Origin: Halothermothrix sp.
GTDB taxonomy: Bacteria > Bacillota > Halanaerobiia > DY22613
Direction of reading: 5' to 3'
Length of the DNA stretch: 64,000 nucleotides
NCBI GenBank assembly: GCA_016841825.1
Contig: JAENYK010000004.1
Coordinates: 186,001-250,000, forward strand
Shown: positions 33,748 to 42,741 of the stretch, in pieces
Layout of the letters: every line of letters starts with the position of its first letter
How positions within the stretch are numbered: position 1 is the stretch's first letter
Translations under genes and position numbers: made by a program
The notes under the pieces: generated by a model
Databases searched by the model: none
The model's input: only the letters and a program-made list of their open reading frames with translations
What the model was told of the DNA's origin: nothing

Positions 33748-33948
33748 TCAAGAAAATTCCCGATTAATATAAGTTATCTGCCTTTTATAGTCGATAATCT
33801 TCTCGACAATCTCCTTCTCTGATTCTTTTACTATCATCTTCTGTCCACTGGTCAAACTAATTACTGTATCAGGACACTCCTCTATGGTGATAATCAACTC
33901 TGCATTAAGGGTAAAATTGGAACCATTCATCCGAGTTAATTTTATCAC
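33748..33948 (-). CDS. flbD: FlbD family protein
   Basis: 66 residues from a GTG start. The sequence IKLTRMNGSNFTLNAELIIT and ISLTSGQKMIVKESEKEIVE is the short FlbD family found after flgE in Firmicute and spirochete flagellar operons (SwrD in Bacillus, which increases stator power). The position between flgE and motA fits that role. Not to be confused with the Caulobacter response regulator of the same name. Confidence 0.9.
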   Translation of the reverse strand: MIKLTRMNGSNFTLNAELIITIEECPDTVISLTSGQKMIVKESEKEIVEKIIDYKRQITYINREFS

Positions 33949-33978
33949 AGTTCTCGCCTCTCTCCAGTCAATTTAATC

Positions 33979-34022
33979 TACCAGAAACGAGATGGCTGGT
34001 TATAAGCCATCCCATTTCGGTA
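33979..34022 (-). other. Strong hairpin between flgE and flbD
   Basis: On the minus strand TACCGAAATGGGATGGCT pairs with AGCCATCTCGTTTCTGGTA (a few mismatches) around a short loop. No T tract follows. It probably acts as an mRNA-processing or stability element, or a partial stop, separating abundant hook mRNA from the stator genes. Confidence 0.55.
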
Positions 34023-34044
34023 GTAAATGTACAATCATCAAAAA

Positions 34045-35913
34045 TTATCTCTTCAGATTAACAAGATCCTGAAGAATCTGATCAGCAGTAGAAATAATCT
34101 TTGAACTAGCCTGAAAACCTCTCTGAGCCGTGATCATCTCAGTAAATTGTTCTGCCAGGTCAACATTAGACATCTCTAATGAACCGGGACTGACTACTCC
34201 CCTACCGCCAGTACCGGGAAGTCCATAATCTGGAGTACCCGAGTTATTTGACTCAGTAAAGATTGTATTTCCTGATCTGTTTAAACCGGCAGCATTGGAG
34301 AAGGTAGCAATGGCTAATTTAGCAATTGGCTGATATAAACCGTTAGTGTAATAACCAATGATGGTACCTGTAGCATCAATCTCATAAGTATCTAAATCAC
34401 CTGCTTCAAATCCATCAGCACTATTAGCCTTCGCAGTGTCGTCTCCGGTAAACTGAGTGATCTGACTAAAATCGGGAGTAATACTCATCCGTTCAGCATC
34501 AACAGGCTGAAAAGAGATTGGTCCGCCGGTCGGAGTTCCTACAATTTTACCTGTAGCATCAAATATTATGGTACCAGAATTACCAGTAAGGGTATATGCA
34601 TTTCCATCTGGATCCAATGGTCCTTCTGCAAACCAATCCCAGGTGTTCGAAGCTGTTTTGACAAACGTTAAATTAATGGTATGTTCATTACCTTTAGAGT
34701 CAAAGACAGAGTAAGAAGTTGCTTTTGATGGTCCGTAAGATCCTTTGATTATCCCCGAGTTGATACCAGGGTTAGTAGCAGTGTCGACAGTGAAAGAACC
34801 ACCCATCTCATCTCCCACTTGGGGAGCTAGAATTTCTACAGGTACAGGATTATCACCAGTACTCATGGTGATTTCAATCGTAAACTTATTCATGCCACCA
34901 TTAGTCAAAACTTTGCCGGTGGTGTCTAATCCTACCAGATTATTCTCCTCTTCACTTCTGCAAGTATATCGAACATCTATATTAGTTCCAGTTGAGGAAA
35001 TATTACCAGTGTCAATTCTGGTTATCTCACCTGTTGTATAATCGACAGTATAGTCGACACCTTCAACGTACACTGTATCATCCGCAGAATTAGTAACGAC
35101 TACAGTACCTTCGACAATATATTCAAATTTATTATCCGGCGGCGTTGACAACGCTTGTACTGTAGGCAAGATTACTGGAATAGTTCCTCCTAAAGTTAGC
35201 GAATCATTAACAGCTTTTTCGAGATAGGCTGTCCATCTCCACTTATCATCTGTCCGATCAGCAGTTCCTGTTCCAGTCTCTTTAGTGAGTTCAATATAGA
35301 GTTGGGCAGACCTGCCATCCATGTCAGAGATGGTCATTTTGGATGGGCTGTAACTTAGATCTACTATCTCCTTATTAGAGTCAAGATTACCTTTATATTC
35401 GATATAAGTAGAGGCCTTCGGAGTCATACTCAGATCTCCTAAAGAGAGAGGGGTCATCGTTGAAGGATTGATATTCATAATCCCCTGTTCATCTGCCATC
35501 CAGCCCATTGCCCTAAACCCGGTAGTCGAATGAACCATATTACCGTCCAGGTCAAAATAAAAGGAACCAGCCCTTGAGAAAAGATTCTTCGAACCATCAC
35601 TTACAACAAAGAAACCATTACCTTCTATAGCTATATCAGTCGACTTTCCGGTGGGTTGTAGATTCCCCTGGGTAAAATCACCATCTATACTGCCTAATCC
35701 CACACCCAGCCCAATCTGCATTGGATTTAAACCACCACGACTTGCCGTAGATCGGGAAGAACTGCGCATGGTTTGAGTTAACATCTCCTTAAAGGTCACC
35801 CGACTGGATTTAAAACCAGGAGTATTAACATTGGCAATATTATTACCCACAACATCCAATTTAACCTGGTGTGCTTTCAAACCTGATACACCAGCATACA
35901 TCGAACGTAACAT
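34045..35913 (-). CDS. flgE: Flagellar hook protein FlgE
   Basis: 622 residues, longer than the usual 400-450 or so. N-terminus MLRSMYAGVSGLKAHQVKLD and VVGNNIANVNTPGFKSSRVT and C-terminus EMITAQRGFQASSKIISTAD are the hook signatures. The extra length lies in the middle (about 170-330), a variable beta-rich insertion with many Thr, Asp and Gly that would be exposed on the hook surface. Start behind AGGAGGT. It polymerises about 55 nm of hook joint; length set by FliK. Confidence 0.95.
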   Translation of the reverse strand: MLRSMYAGVSGLKAHQVKLDVVGNNIANVNTPGFKSSRVTFKEMLTQTMRSSSRSTASRGGLNPMQIGLGVGLGSIDGDFTQGNLQPTGKSTDIAIEGNGFFVVSDGSKNLFSRAGSFYFDLDGNMVHSTTGFRAMGWMADEQGIMNINPSTMTPLSLGDLSMTPKASTYIEYKGNLDSNKEIVDLSYSPSKMTISDMDGRSAQLYIELTKETGTGTADRTDDKWRWTAYLEKAVNDSLTLGGTIPVILPTVQALSTPPDNKFEYIVEGTVVVTNSADDTVYVEGVDYTVDYTTGEITRIDTGNISSTGTNIDVRYTCRSEEENNLVGLDTTGKVLTNGGMNKFTIEITMSTGDNPVPVEILAPQVGDEMGGSFTVDTATNPGINSGIIKGSYGPSKATSYSVFDSKGNEHTINLTFVKTASNTWDWFAEGPLDPDGNAYTLTGNSGTIIFDATGKIVGTPTGGPISFQPVDAERMSITPDFSQITQFTGDDTAKANSADGFEAGDLDTYEIDATGTIIGYYTNGLYQPIAKLAIATFSNAAGLNRSGNTIFTESNNSGTPDYGLPGTGGRGVVSPGSLEMSNVDLAEQFTEMITAQRGFQASSKIISTADQILQDLVNLKR

Positions 35914-36015
35914 TTAATAATCAACCTCCTATCTAAAAATTCATTATTTAGTCTATACTGCTTCCATCATTCCACAGTATCGAGCTTCCTTTAGAAGGTC
36001 CAGCTCTTGGACTAA

Positions 36016-36405
36016 TTATCTAACAATAACCGCACTATCAATATTAGTAAACACATTATCCTCCATACTTCCATCATCCACAGCAGTAATCACCATTCTG
36101 TTTTTTACACTCACCACATATGCCACATCATCCATCAGGACCAGCGACTCTTTTGCTCCCTTAGCTGCGGCCTGATTAATTGCCCGATTTAAACGCTCTA
36201 ATCTGACAGTATCTAGTTTGATATTCCTGGAAGCTAGCCTTTTTTCTGCGTGTTTCGAAAAATTAATCGAAATTGCTTCATGCTGCTGTTTTAAAATATC
36301 CTTAAAGGGGATCGCAGTTTGTTCACCAGTTTTATTTTTCTGCTGTGATGACTTATTAATCTGGTGTAGAGGTTGAATGTGATTCATATAAATACGTTGA
36401 TCCAT
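36016..36405 (-). CDS. TIGR02530-type flagellar operon protein
   Basis: 129 residues. Middle and C-terminal parts (FSKHAEKRLASRNIKLDTVR, ESLVLMDDVAYVVSVKNRMV, ITAVD) match the small family of flagellar operon proteins (TIGR02530) found between flgD and flgE in Firmicutes. The function is not known. N-terminal 35 residues look disordered. ATG 36405 follows GAAGGTGGTGAGGAG. Confidence 0.85.
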   Translation of the reverse strand: MDQRIYMNHIQPLHQINKSSQQKNKTGEQTAIPFKDILKQQHEAISINFSKHAEKRLASRNIKLDTVRLERLNRAINQAAAKGAKESLVLMDDVAYVVSVKNRMVITAVDDGSMEDNVFTNIDSAVIVR

Positions 36406-36454
36406 CTCCTCACCACCTTCTTTTCCGATTCAATTCCTTCTAGTCGCAAAAATA

Positions 36455-36976
36455 CTATTCACCCGATGTACCATCTACCTCAGACGAATCATCCTCACCA
36501 GTGGAATCATCTTCTCCATCTGATGAACCATCTTCAGTCTCAGGGGTACCCTCTTTAACACTGACCATCATCTCAATTGGAACATCTTCTCCATTAATAC
36601 TCAAATATGCAGTACCATCAGCAAATGTAACCTCTGTGACAATACCCGATAAAGTTTGAATCTCCTCAGACTCATCATCTATTATCATATAACTTACTTC
36701 TTTACCGATTAATGCCGCTGTATTAGAGATAGCCTGCATCCGCATGAACTGACTAAAATTCTGATTAATATTGGTCATCTGCTCAAGAGCAGTAAATTGA
36801 GCAGTTTGAGCAATAAACTCTTTATCCTCCATTGGATTTAAGGGATCCTGATATTTTAATTGAGTAACCAACAATTTGAGAAACTCATCTTTACCTAAAT
36901 CACTATTCCCTTTAGTCAGCTGTACATTGTTTGTGCCATACCCTGACCCCGTGCTGTTGACATTATTTACAATCAT
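36455..36976 (-). CDS. flgD: Hook assembly scaffold protein FlgD
   Basis: 173 residues. The conserved N-terminal part reads LGKDEFLKLLVTQLKYQDPL, NPMEDKEFIAQTAQFTALEQ. The larger beta domain of enterobacterial FlgD is reduced to a short segment (about 90-145), as in Bacillus. The last 28 residues or so are an acidic Asp/Ser/Gly/Glu-rich tail. FlgD caps the growing hook and leaves when it is complete. Located after fliK in the operon. Confidence 0.93.
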   Translation of the reverse strand: MIVNNVNSTGSGYGTNNVQLTKGNSDLGKDEFLKLLVTQLKYQDPLNPMEDKEFIAQTAQFTALEQMTNINQNFSQFMRMQAISNTAALIGKEVSYMIIDDESEEIQTLSGIVTEVTFADGTAYLSINGEDVPIEMMVSVKEGTPETEDGSSDGEDDSTGEDDSSEVDGTSGE

Positions 36977-36988
36977 TTTCTTACCTCC

Positions 36989-38587
36989 TTAGACTAAATA
37001 ATCAATCAATCTGTTTGGATCTCTGACTACCCGCTCTGTCTCTTCTTCCAGCAAATTGAGCTCATCTAATTCACCTTCAAAATCTCCCGCCTCATCAGAA
37101 TAAGCATGGCGATTATCCTGAAGTTGTCTGCCATCTTGATAAGCAAAAGGATTTTCTGATAGACCATCATGACTGACATCGACGGTTACTTCATCCCAGC
37201 GGATCCCCTCTTTAGCCATCGTCTCTCTGAGTTGTGGTAGATTCTGTTCAATCAATTCTTTCGCCTGAAGAGTTTCAGTGACAATTCTAGCATTAACAAT
37301 ACCCTCTTCCATGGTCAACTTTAACGCTAAACGACCTAGTTCTTCAGGATAGAGCCTCATCTCCAATTGGGAGACTCCCTGTCGGATGTCCAGTTTGAAT
37401 CTCTCCACCATCTGTTGAAAAATCTGGTCAGCCTGGGATTGATAGAATAGTTGTGATCTTTCTCCTGTTGAGTGAGCAATCTTCGAATTATCCTTTTGCA
37501 GATCACCAGCCATCATTAGATCAAAATTAGCTCCTTTAGTTTCAAACACACCTTCCTCTTTCTTTTCACCTTGTGACAAAAGTCTGGATTCTGCATCTCC
37601 AGTCAAGTTTTCCTTTGTCAGGTTAGAGAAAGCACTGCTTTGGGAATCATTTTGACCAATACTAGTTTCTCTCAAGGCTATATACTGACTACGACCTAAT
37701 AGTTCTTCTCTATAGATCTGAGCTTGACGTCCTTTATCCAGATATGAGTGTAACTCCTGTTGTAAATCGGAAAGAGAATGTTTGAATCCCAATCTTTCAG
37801 CTGTATTTTCAGCTTTCTTAATAAAATCTGATATTTGACCCAATAAAGAAGTTGTGGTAACTTCTTTTCTGGATTCCGGAAAGCCAACCATCGCTAATCG
37901 TTGAGAGACAGTCAAACTCTCTCCCTTCTGTGCTGTATACTGATCAATTTTTGCCTTAACCGCTGAAATATTCTCATCATGAGCTATTTGTTGGGATTCC
38001 TTAAAACCTGTCTTAAGTTGCAGAGCCTCAATCTCCTGCAATCTCATAGCCCTAAGTTCGGCTTGTGATTTGGCATCTCCAGCATTCAGCATAAGTTTTT
38101 CCTGAATCACCGCAATCAGACCTTGAATCTCTGTCAGAAGATCTTTCTGTTTCTCTTCCTGATGTTTTTGCCATCTTTTGATGAGATCCTCTTTAGCCTC
38201 AATATCTTTAGCTGAAAGCTTTAAATTTTGATTTTGCAACTTACCAAACAGTTCTTTTAAATGTTCTGGTAGGCTGGCAAAAAACTCCAAATCGGCACCA
38301 ATCTTATTCAGAATATCTTTCAAACTAGTCTCAGATGGATTAAATCCTTGACCACCTTTAGCTAATAATAGACTAAAATTAATTAGCTTTTCCAGACTTT
38401 TTTGCAAAAGATTCTCTTCTTTTTGACCAGTAACCTGTTTACTGTTACCTCCTGAGCCATCAGTTATCCAACGCTGAAAAAAGTTACCAAAAGCCACCTT
38501 ATCCCCCGAGGTCTGGTTATTAAATTTTGCTCCGGATGATTTAACCTGAGGTAATAAAAACTCCGGTAAACCCGCAACACCTCTCAT
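36989..38587 (-). CDS. fliK: Flagellar hook-length control protein FliK
   Basis: 532 residues. The long N-terminal part is low-conservation, Gln/Lys/Glu-rich and helical, as in FliK rulers. The C-terminal domain (about 405-475) has the export-switch pattern SQLEMRLYPEELGRLALKLT and VTETLQAKELIEQNLPQLRE. FliK measures hook length and switches FlhB to filament substrates. ATG 38587 follows GAAAGGGGGTGA. Confidence 0.92.
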   Translation of the reverse strand: MRGVAGLPEFLLPQVKSSGAKFNNQTSGDKVAFGNFFQRWITDGSGGNSKQVTGQKEENLLQKSLEKLINFSLLLAKGGQGFNPSETSLKDILNKIGADLEFFASLPEHLKELFGKLQNQNLKLSAKDIEAKEDLIKRWQKHQEEKQKDLLTEIQGLIAVIQEKLMLNAGDAKSQAELRAMRLQEIEALQLKTGFKESQQIAHDENISAVKAKIDQYTAQKGESLTVSQRLAMVGFPESRKEVTTTSLLGQISDFIKKAENTAERLGFKHSLSDLQQELHSYLDKGRQAQIYREELLGRSQYIALRETSIGQNDSQSSAFSNLTKENLTGDAESRLLSQGEKKEEGVFETKGANFDLMMAGDLQKDNSKIAHSTGERSQLFYQSQADQIFQQMVERFKLDIRQGVSQLEMRLYPEELGRLALKLTMEEGIVNARIVTETLQAKELIEQNLPQLRETMAKEGIRWDEVTVDVSHDGLSENPFAYQDGRQLQDNRHAYSDEAGDFEGELDELNLLEEETERVVRDPNRLIDYLV

Positions 38588-38637
38588 CTATATTTTCACC
38601 CCCTTTCATCAAATATCTGCCAGTTAGGCAAACTATA

Positions 38638-39183
38638 TTATCTCTTCTCCCAGAGAGTGTACTCTTTACTAATCTCCGCAGCTCTCTCTGTTGAGAAGAA
38701 AGATAAAATCTCAGCAGCAATATCTTTTTTAAAAATCTTCAAAAGCTGAATGATTAACTCGTTTTCAAGATCTTCTAATATCTGGGCGGCTTTCTGTGCA
38801 TCCATCTGACTATAAATATCTGCCATCTCTTTAACACTCACATTATGCTCAGTAGCCTGTTTTTGCAGTTCAGCAATCTGACCATTCAGTTGAGTAATCT
38901 CCCCGTTGCGTTCCTCTAAATCTTGTTCTAACTTCTTTATTTTATCAGTGAGTTCAGTCAGTTCTGTATCTTTTTGTGTAACCGTTCCTGAGAGATTATT
39001 TATCTGTGTACTCAAAGCCACAACATCATCATGGGTTTGGAACCACTCAGAAAATCTTGGATTTTCCTTAGCTTTAGATAAGAGATATTCATCAATTTGA
39101 AATTTACCTGTCACATGAAGAATAGTAAGAAATAATGATACCATCAATATAAAAATCATTAATATAGCAAAAAAGTTCTTCAT
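38638..39183 (-). CDS. MotE/YlxF-like protein with MgtE-type N domain
   Basis: 181 residues with one N-terminal membrane segment (FFAILMIFILMVSLFLTILH), a coiled coil (about 60-110; LTDKIKKLEQDLEERNGEIT), and a C-terminal MgtE_N-like helical part (ADIYSQMDAQKAAQILEDLE and IAAEILSFFSTERAAEIS). The layout matches YlxF of Bacillus, between fliJ and fliK, and MotE, a periplasmic chaperone of the stator protein MotC in other bacteria. Function here is inferred from location. Starts at the stop of fliJ. Confidence 0.8.
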   Translation of the reverse strand: MKNFFAILMIFILMVSLFLTILHVTGKFQIDEYLLSKAKENPRFSEWFQTHDDVVALSTQINNLSGTVTQKDTELTELTDKIKKLEQDLEERNGEITQLNGQIAELQKQATEHNVSVKEMADIYSQMDAQKAAQILEDLENELIIQLLKIFKKDIAAEILSFFSTERAAEISKEYTLWEKR

Positions 39184-39653
39184 TAGTCTGCCTCCAAATT
39201 CAAGCTTTTCTTCTGATGATTGAAACGCCCCTGAGCCAGGTCATCAAGTTCATTTTGCATGTTCCTTAACTGCTCGAAGACAAAACTGGCTTTATGCCTC
39301 TCTTTGAGCTTTTCAAATATCTTGCGCTCTTTAGTTTTTTCTATCATGCGGTCAAATCCAGCATCCATATCTTCACGACATCGGCACTCCTCTTCCTGGC
39401 TTACGGCAATCTCTCGTTTTAAATGAGTCAAATAATCTCGATATAAAAGTGCATTATTAATATCTACTAAACCCAGACCTTCATTATTTTGCATCTCGTC
39501 CAATTGATTCTCACGAGTTTTCTCTAATGTTTTCAAGATATCTACTGCATTTTGATGAGCTTTTTTCAAAATAACATACTCTTCCTGGAGTTGGCGTTCT
39601 TCACTTTCTTTAACCTTCAAAATAGATTCGAATTTGTAATTGAATTTTTTCAA
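39183..39653 (-). CDS. fliJ: Flagellar export chaperone FliJ
   Basis: 156 residues from a TTG start, almost entirely alpha-helical coiled coil (FNYKFESILKVKESEERQLQ...), the usual FliJ size. FliJ sits in the central hole of the FliI hexamer and connects it to FlhA. Cys-containing loop EEECRCRED in the middle. It lies between fliI and the YlxF-like gene. Confidence 0.88.
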   Translation of the reverse strand: MKKFNYKFESILKVKESEERQLQEEYVILKKAHQNAVDILKTLEKTRENQLDEMQNNEGLGLVDINNALLYRDYLTHLKREIAVSQEEECRCREDMDAGFDRMIEKTKERKIFEKLKERHKASFVFEQLRNMQNELDDLAQGRFNHQKKSLNLEAD

Positions 39654-39667
39654 TCGGCTTCAACTCC

Positions 39668-40975
39668 TTAACTGAACACCAGGTCCATCATCATTGATCT
39701 GGTCTCCTCAAAGCTAGATCTTTCTGTCAAACCCTGAGTCAAAAACTGATTAATCCTATTCATTTTCCGAATGGCTTCGTCTATTTCAGGATTACTTCCC
39801 TGTTGATATGCACCAATATTGATCAAATCTTCTGCTTCACGGTAGACTGCCATTAAACGTTTGAGTTTACCCGATGCAGCCAGATGTTCTTCATCAACTA
39901 ATTCTGGCATAACCCTACTGATACTACCCAAAATATCTATGGCAGGAAAGTGATGACGTGCTGCTAAGTCACGTGATAAAAGAATATGACCATCTAAAAT
40001 TCCGCGCACAGTATCAGTCACTGGTTCATTAAAATCATCACCTTCGACTAATACTGCATATAAAGCAGTACAGGTTCCTTTATCATTATTCCCAGTTCTT
40101 TCCAGCAATTTTGGTAAAGTGGCGAACACGGAAGGTGTATAACCTCTAGTGGCAGGAGGTTCTCCTACGGCAAGACCTACTTCTCTTAACGCTGTAGCGA
40201 TTCTGGTTACTGAATCCATCATTAGTAAAACATTTAAACCCTGATCCCGAAAATATTCTGCAATGGCAGTAGTTACAAGAGCCCCTTTCATTCTGATCAA
40301 CGCAGGTTGATCGGAAGTTGCCACCACGACTACTGATCTAGCTAAACCCTCTGGTCCCAGATCTCTCTCAATAAACTCTCTGACTTCACGCCCCCGCTCA
40401 CCGATTAAACCAATTACATTAATATCTGCATTAGTATTGCGGGCAATCATCCCCAAAAGAGTACTTTTACCTACACCACTACCAGCAAATATTCCAACAC
40501 GCTGACCCATACCTACAGTGACCATCCCATCAATAGCCCGAATACCTAAAGTAATGGGATCTGAAACTAGTTTTCTCGTTAAGGGATTAGGAGGTTGATT
40601 TTGAACTGAGTATTCTAAATTTAAATCCAGTTCTTCACCCATTAACGGATTACCCAGACCATCCAGAATACTGCCTAATAATTCCGGACCAATTTTAACA
40701 TGTAAACTTTTCTGAGTTGGAATAACACGACAGGTAGGATTAATTCCTGTCATCTCACCAAAAGGCATTAATAATACCTGATTTTCTCTAAATCCAACTA
40801 CTTCAGCATGGGTTAATGTTTTGCCTGCTTTATTTTCAATAATGCAGACTTCTCCCAAGCTAACATCAGGACCCTCTGATTCAATAATTAAGCCAATGAC
40901 CTGAGTGATTTTCCCAAAACGCAATACTGGACTAGCCACAGTCAACTTCTGTTCCAATTTATTAAAATCAAGCAT
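39668..40975 (-). CDS. fliI: Flagellar export ATPase FliI
   Basis: 435 residues from ATG 40975 (GGAG 6 nt before; an ATG four codons upstream overlaps that site). It has Walker A GIFAGSGVGKSTLLGMIARN, GLIGERGREVREFIERDLG, and VLLMMDSVTRIATALREVG as Walker B, typical of the FliI/SctN group related to F1 ATPase beta. It drives export and substrate release in the cytoplasm. It overlaps the end of fliH. Confidence 0.96.
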   Translation of the reverse strand: MLDFNKLEQKLTVASPVLRFGKITQVIGLIIESEGPDVSLGEVCIIENKAGKTLTHAEVVGFRENQVLLMPFGEMTGINPTCRVIPTQKSLHVKIGPELLGSILDGLGNPLMGEELDLNLEYSVQNQPPNPLTRKLVSDPITLGIRAIDGMVTVGMGQRVGIFAGSGVGKSTLLGMIARNTNADINVIGLIGERGREVREFIERDLGPEGLARSVVVVATSDQPALIRMKGALVTTAIAEYFRDQGLNVLLMMDSVTRIATALREVGLAVGEPPATRGYTPSVFATLPKLLERTGNNDKGTCTALYAVLVEGDDFNEPVTDTVRGILDGHILLSRDLAARHHFPAIDILGSISRVMPELVDEEHLAASGKLKRLMAVYREAEDLINIGAYQQGSNPEIDEAIRKMNRINQFLTQGLTERSSFEETRSMMMDLVFS

Positions 40976-41720
40976 CTTCGTCTCCATTCCCTTCCATCAG
41001 AATAGAGGTGATAATCTCAATTTGGGTCTGAATGGTTGCATCAACACCACCTGAATTGGTCTCAATGATACAACCTCCTGGCTCAAGAGAGTGGTCGATT
41101 ACAAACTCTATCTCGTCAATCCCCTGAGTTAACTGAAGAAAACGTTCCTCAGCAGATTTAACCATTTGAATATCACCAGGATTGACACGAATCGCCAGGC
41201 TCTTTACCCGACTTAAATTCTGCAAAATATTCTCCACTTGATCAATAATAATCTCAGGGTCTAACTTAACCTGACGGTGAATAACTTTACTGGCAATTTC
41301 TGTACTCAATTTAATTAGATGAGCCGCCAGCCCCTGAACCTGACTATCCATAACTAATTGAGCTTTATCCAGCTCCCGCTTAAGATTTTGCTGCATATTC
41401 TGCAGCAAGTTCTGCATCTCAGAGATAACTTGCTCATAACCAACTTGATTCCCCTCTTCAACTCCCTGACGAAAACCTTCTTGATATCCGGCCTCTTTTT
41501 GCTGCTCAATCTCAGCCTCAGCCTGTCTGCGTAATTCTCTGGACTCAGTTATCGCCTGTTCAATAAGGACAGCTGCTTCTTCATGAGCAGCATTAAGCTC
41601 CTCATCAATAATTTCGATTTCTGGCTCGTTAGACTGGGATTTAATTTCAATCTTTTCTGCAAATAATTGACGTAATTTCTCCTCTTGACGAATCTGGGAA
41701 GCTTTTATTATTTTAGACAA
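40968..41720 (-). CDS. fliH: Flagellar assembly protein FliH
   Basis: 250 residues from a TTG start. Long charged helical N-terminal two-thirds (EEAAVLIEQAITESRELRRQ and EIEQQKEAGYQEGFRQGVEE) with GxxxG-like spacing, and a C-terminal domain related to V/F-type peripheral stalk (KVIHRQVKLDPEIIIDQVEN). FliH binds FliI and controls its ATPase. Overlaps fliG at its start. Confidence 0.92.
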   Translation of the reverse strand: MSKIIKASQIRQEEKLRQLFAEKIEIKSQSNEPEIEIIDEELNAAHEEAAVLIEQAITESRELRRQAEAEIEQQKEAGYQEGFRQGVEEGNQVGYEQVISEMQNLLQNMQQNLKRELDKAQLVMDSQVQGLAAHLIKLSTEIASKVIHRQVKLDPEIIIDQVENILQNLSRVKSLAIRVNPGDIQMVKSAEERFLQLTQGIDEIEFVIDHSLEPGGCIIETNSGGVDATIQTQIEIITSILMEGNGDEDA

Positions 41721-42723
41721 TTATATCACCTTCTCCACCACGTGCAATCACGATTTCGCCTGCATCTTCTAAACGACGAATCTCATTAACAATCCGCTGT
41801 TGAGCCTCTTCAACTTCACGCAGACGGACAGGTCCCAAAAATTCGATATCTTCTTTTAACATCTCAGCAGCACGCTTGGAAAGGTTTGTAAAGATAACAT
41901 TCTTTACGTCTTCGCTGGCTGTCTTTAAAGCCAGTGCCATATCTTTCATGTCGATAACCCGGTTCAATTGCTGAATAGCTCTGGCATCCAGAAGAACGAT
42001 ATCCTCGAAAACAAACATCCGTTTTCTGATCTCATCTGCCAATTCTGGGTCACCTTCATCCAACTCATCCATAATCGTCTTCTCAGTTCCTCTATCAACC
42101 ATATTAAGAATATTAACAATTGAATCAATACCACCGGCTGTAGCATATTCATTAATAACCAATGTAGACATCTTCTGTTCCAAAATTCGTTCAACATCTT
42201 TAATCACTTCAGGTGAAGTTCTATCCATAGTAGCCACTCGTTTAGCAACATCTGCCTGCAAATCAGGTTTTAACCCTGATAGTACTGCCGCAGCTTGATT
42301 GGGTTGCAAATATGCAATAATAAGAGCGATAGTCTGCGGATGCTCACCCTGGATAAAGTTCAATAGCTGAGATGGATCAGTTTTGCGAATAGCGTCAAAA
42401 GGTCTTACTTGTAAAGAAGCAGTCAATCTGTTGATTATCGCTGCAGCTTTTTGAGGACCTAAAGCCTTCTCCAAGATCTCCTTAGCATACTGAATACCAC
42501 CACGACTAATATAATCCTGAGCCAACGCCATCTCATGGAATTCATTCATTACTTCATCTTTCAACTCAGGGGAAACCTTATTCATATTTGCAATTTCTAA
42601 GGTTAATTGTTCGATCTCTTCATCAGAGAGATGTTTAAATATTTTAGAAGCCGTTTCTGGCCCTAAAGTCATTATAAGAACTGCTGCTTTTTTTCTGCCT
42701 GACAGTTTCTCTCGATTATACAT
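41713..42723 (-). CDS. fliG: Flagellar motor switch protein FliG
   Basis: 336 residues from ATG 42723 (GAGGTGGG before; a GTG three codons upstream is possible). It has the EHPQT motif (FIQGEHPQTIALIIAYLQPN) in the middle domain and the C-terminal charged motor helix (DEGDPELADEIRKRMFVFED, LDARAIQQLNRVIDMKDMAL) that contacts MotA. The N-terminus binds FliF. Normal length. Confidence 0.96.
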   Translation of the reverse strand: MYNREKLSGRKKAAVLIMTLGPETASKIFKHLSDEEIEQLTLEIANMNKVSPELKDEVMNEFHEMALAQDYISRGGIQYAKEILEKALGPQKAAAIINRLTASLQVRPFDAIRKTDPSQLLNFIQGEHPQTIALIIAYLQPNQAAAVLSGLKPDLQADVAKRVATMDRTSPEVIKDVERILEQKMSTLVINEYATAGGIDSIVNILNMVDRGTEKTIMDELDEGDPELADEIRKRMFVFEDIVLLDARAIQQLNRVIDMKDMALALKTASEDVKNVIFTNLSKRAAEMLKEDIEFLGPVRLREVEEAQQRIVNEIRRLEDAGEIVIARGGEGDIIV

Positions 42724-42741
42724 CGGTTTCACCCACCTCTA

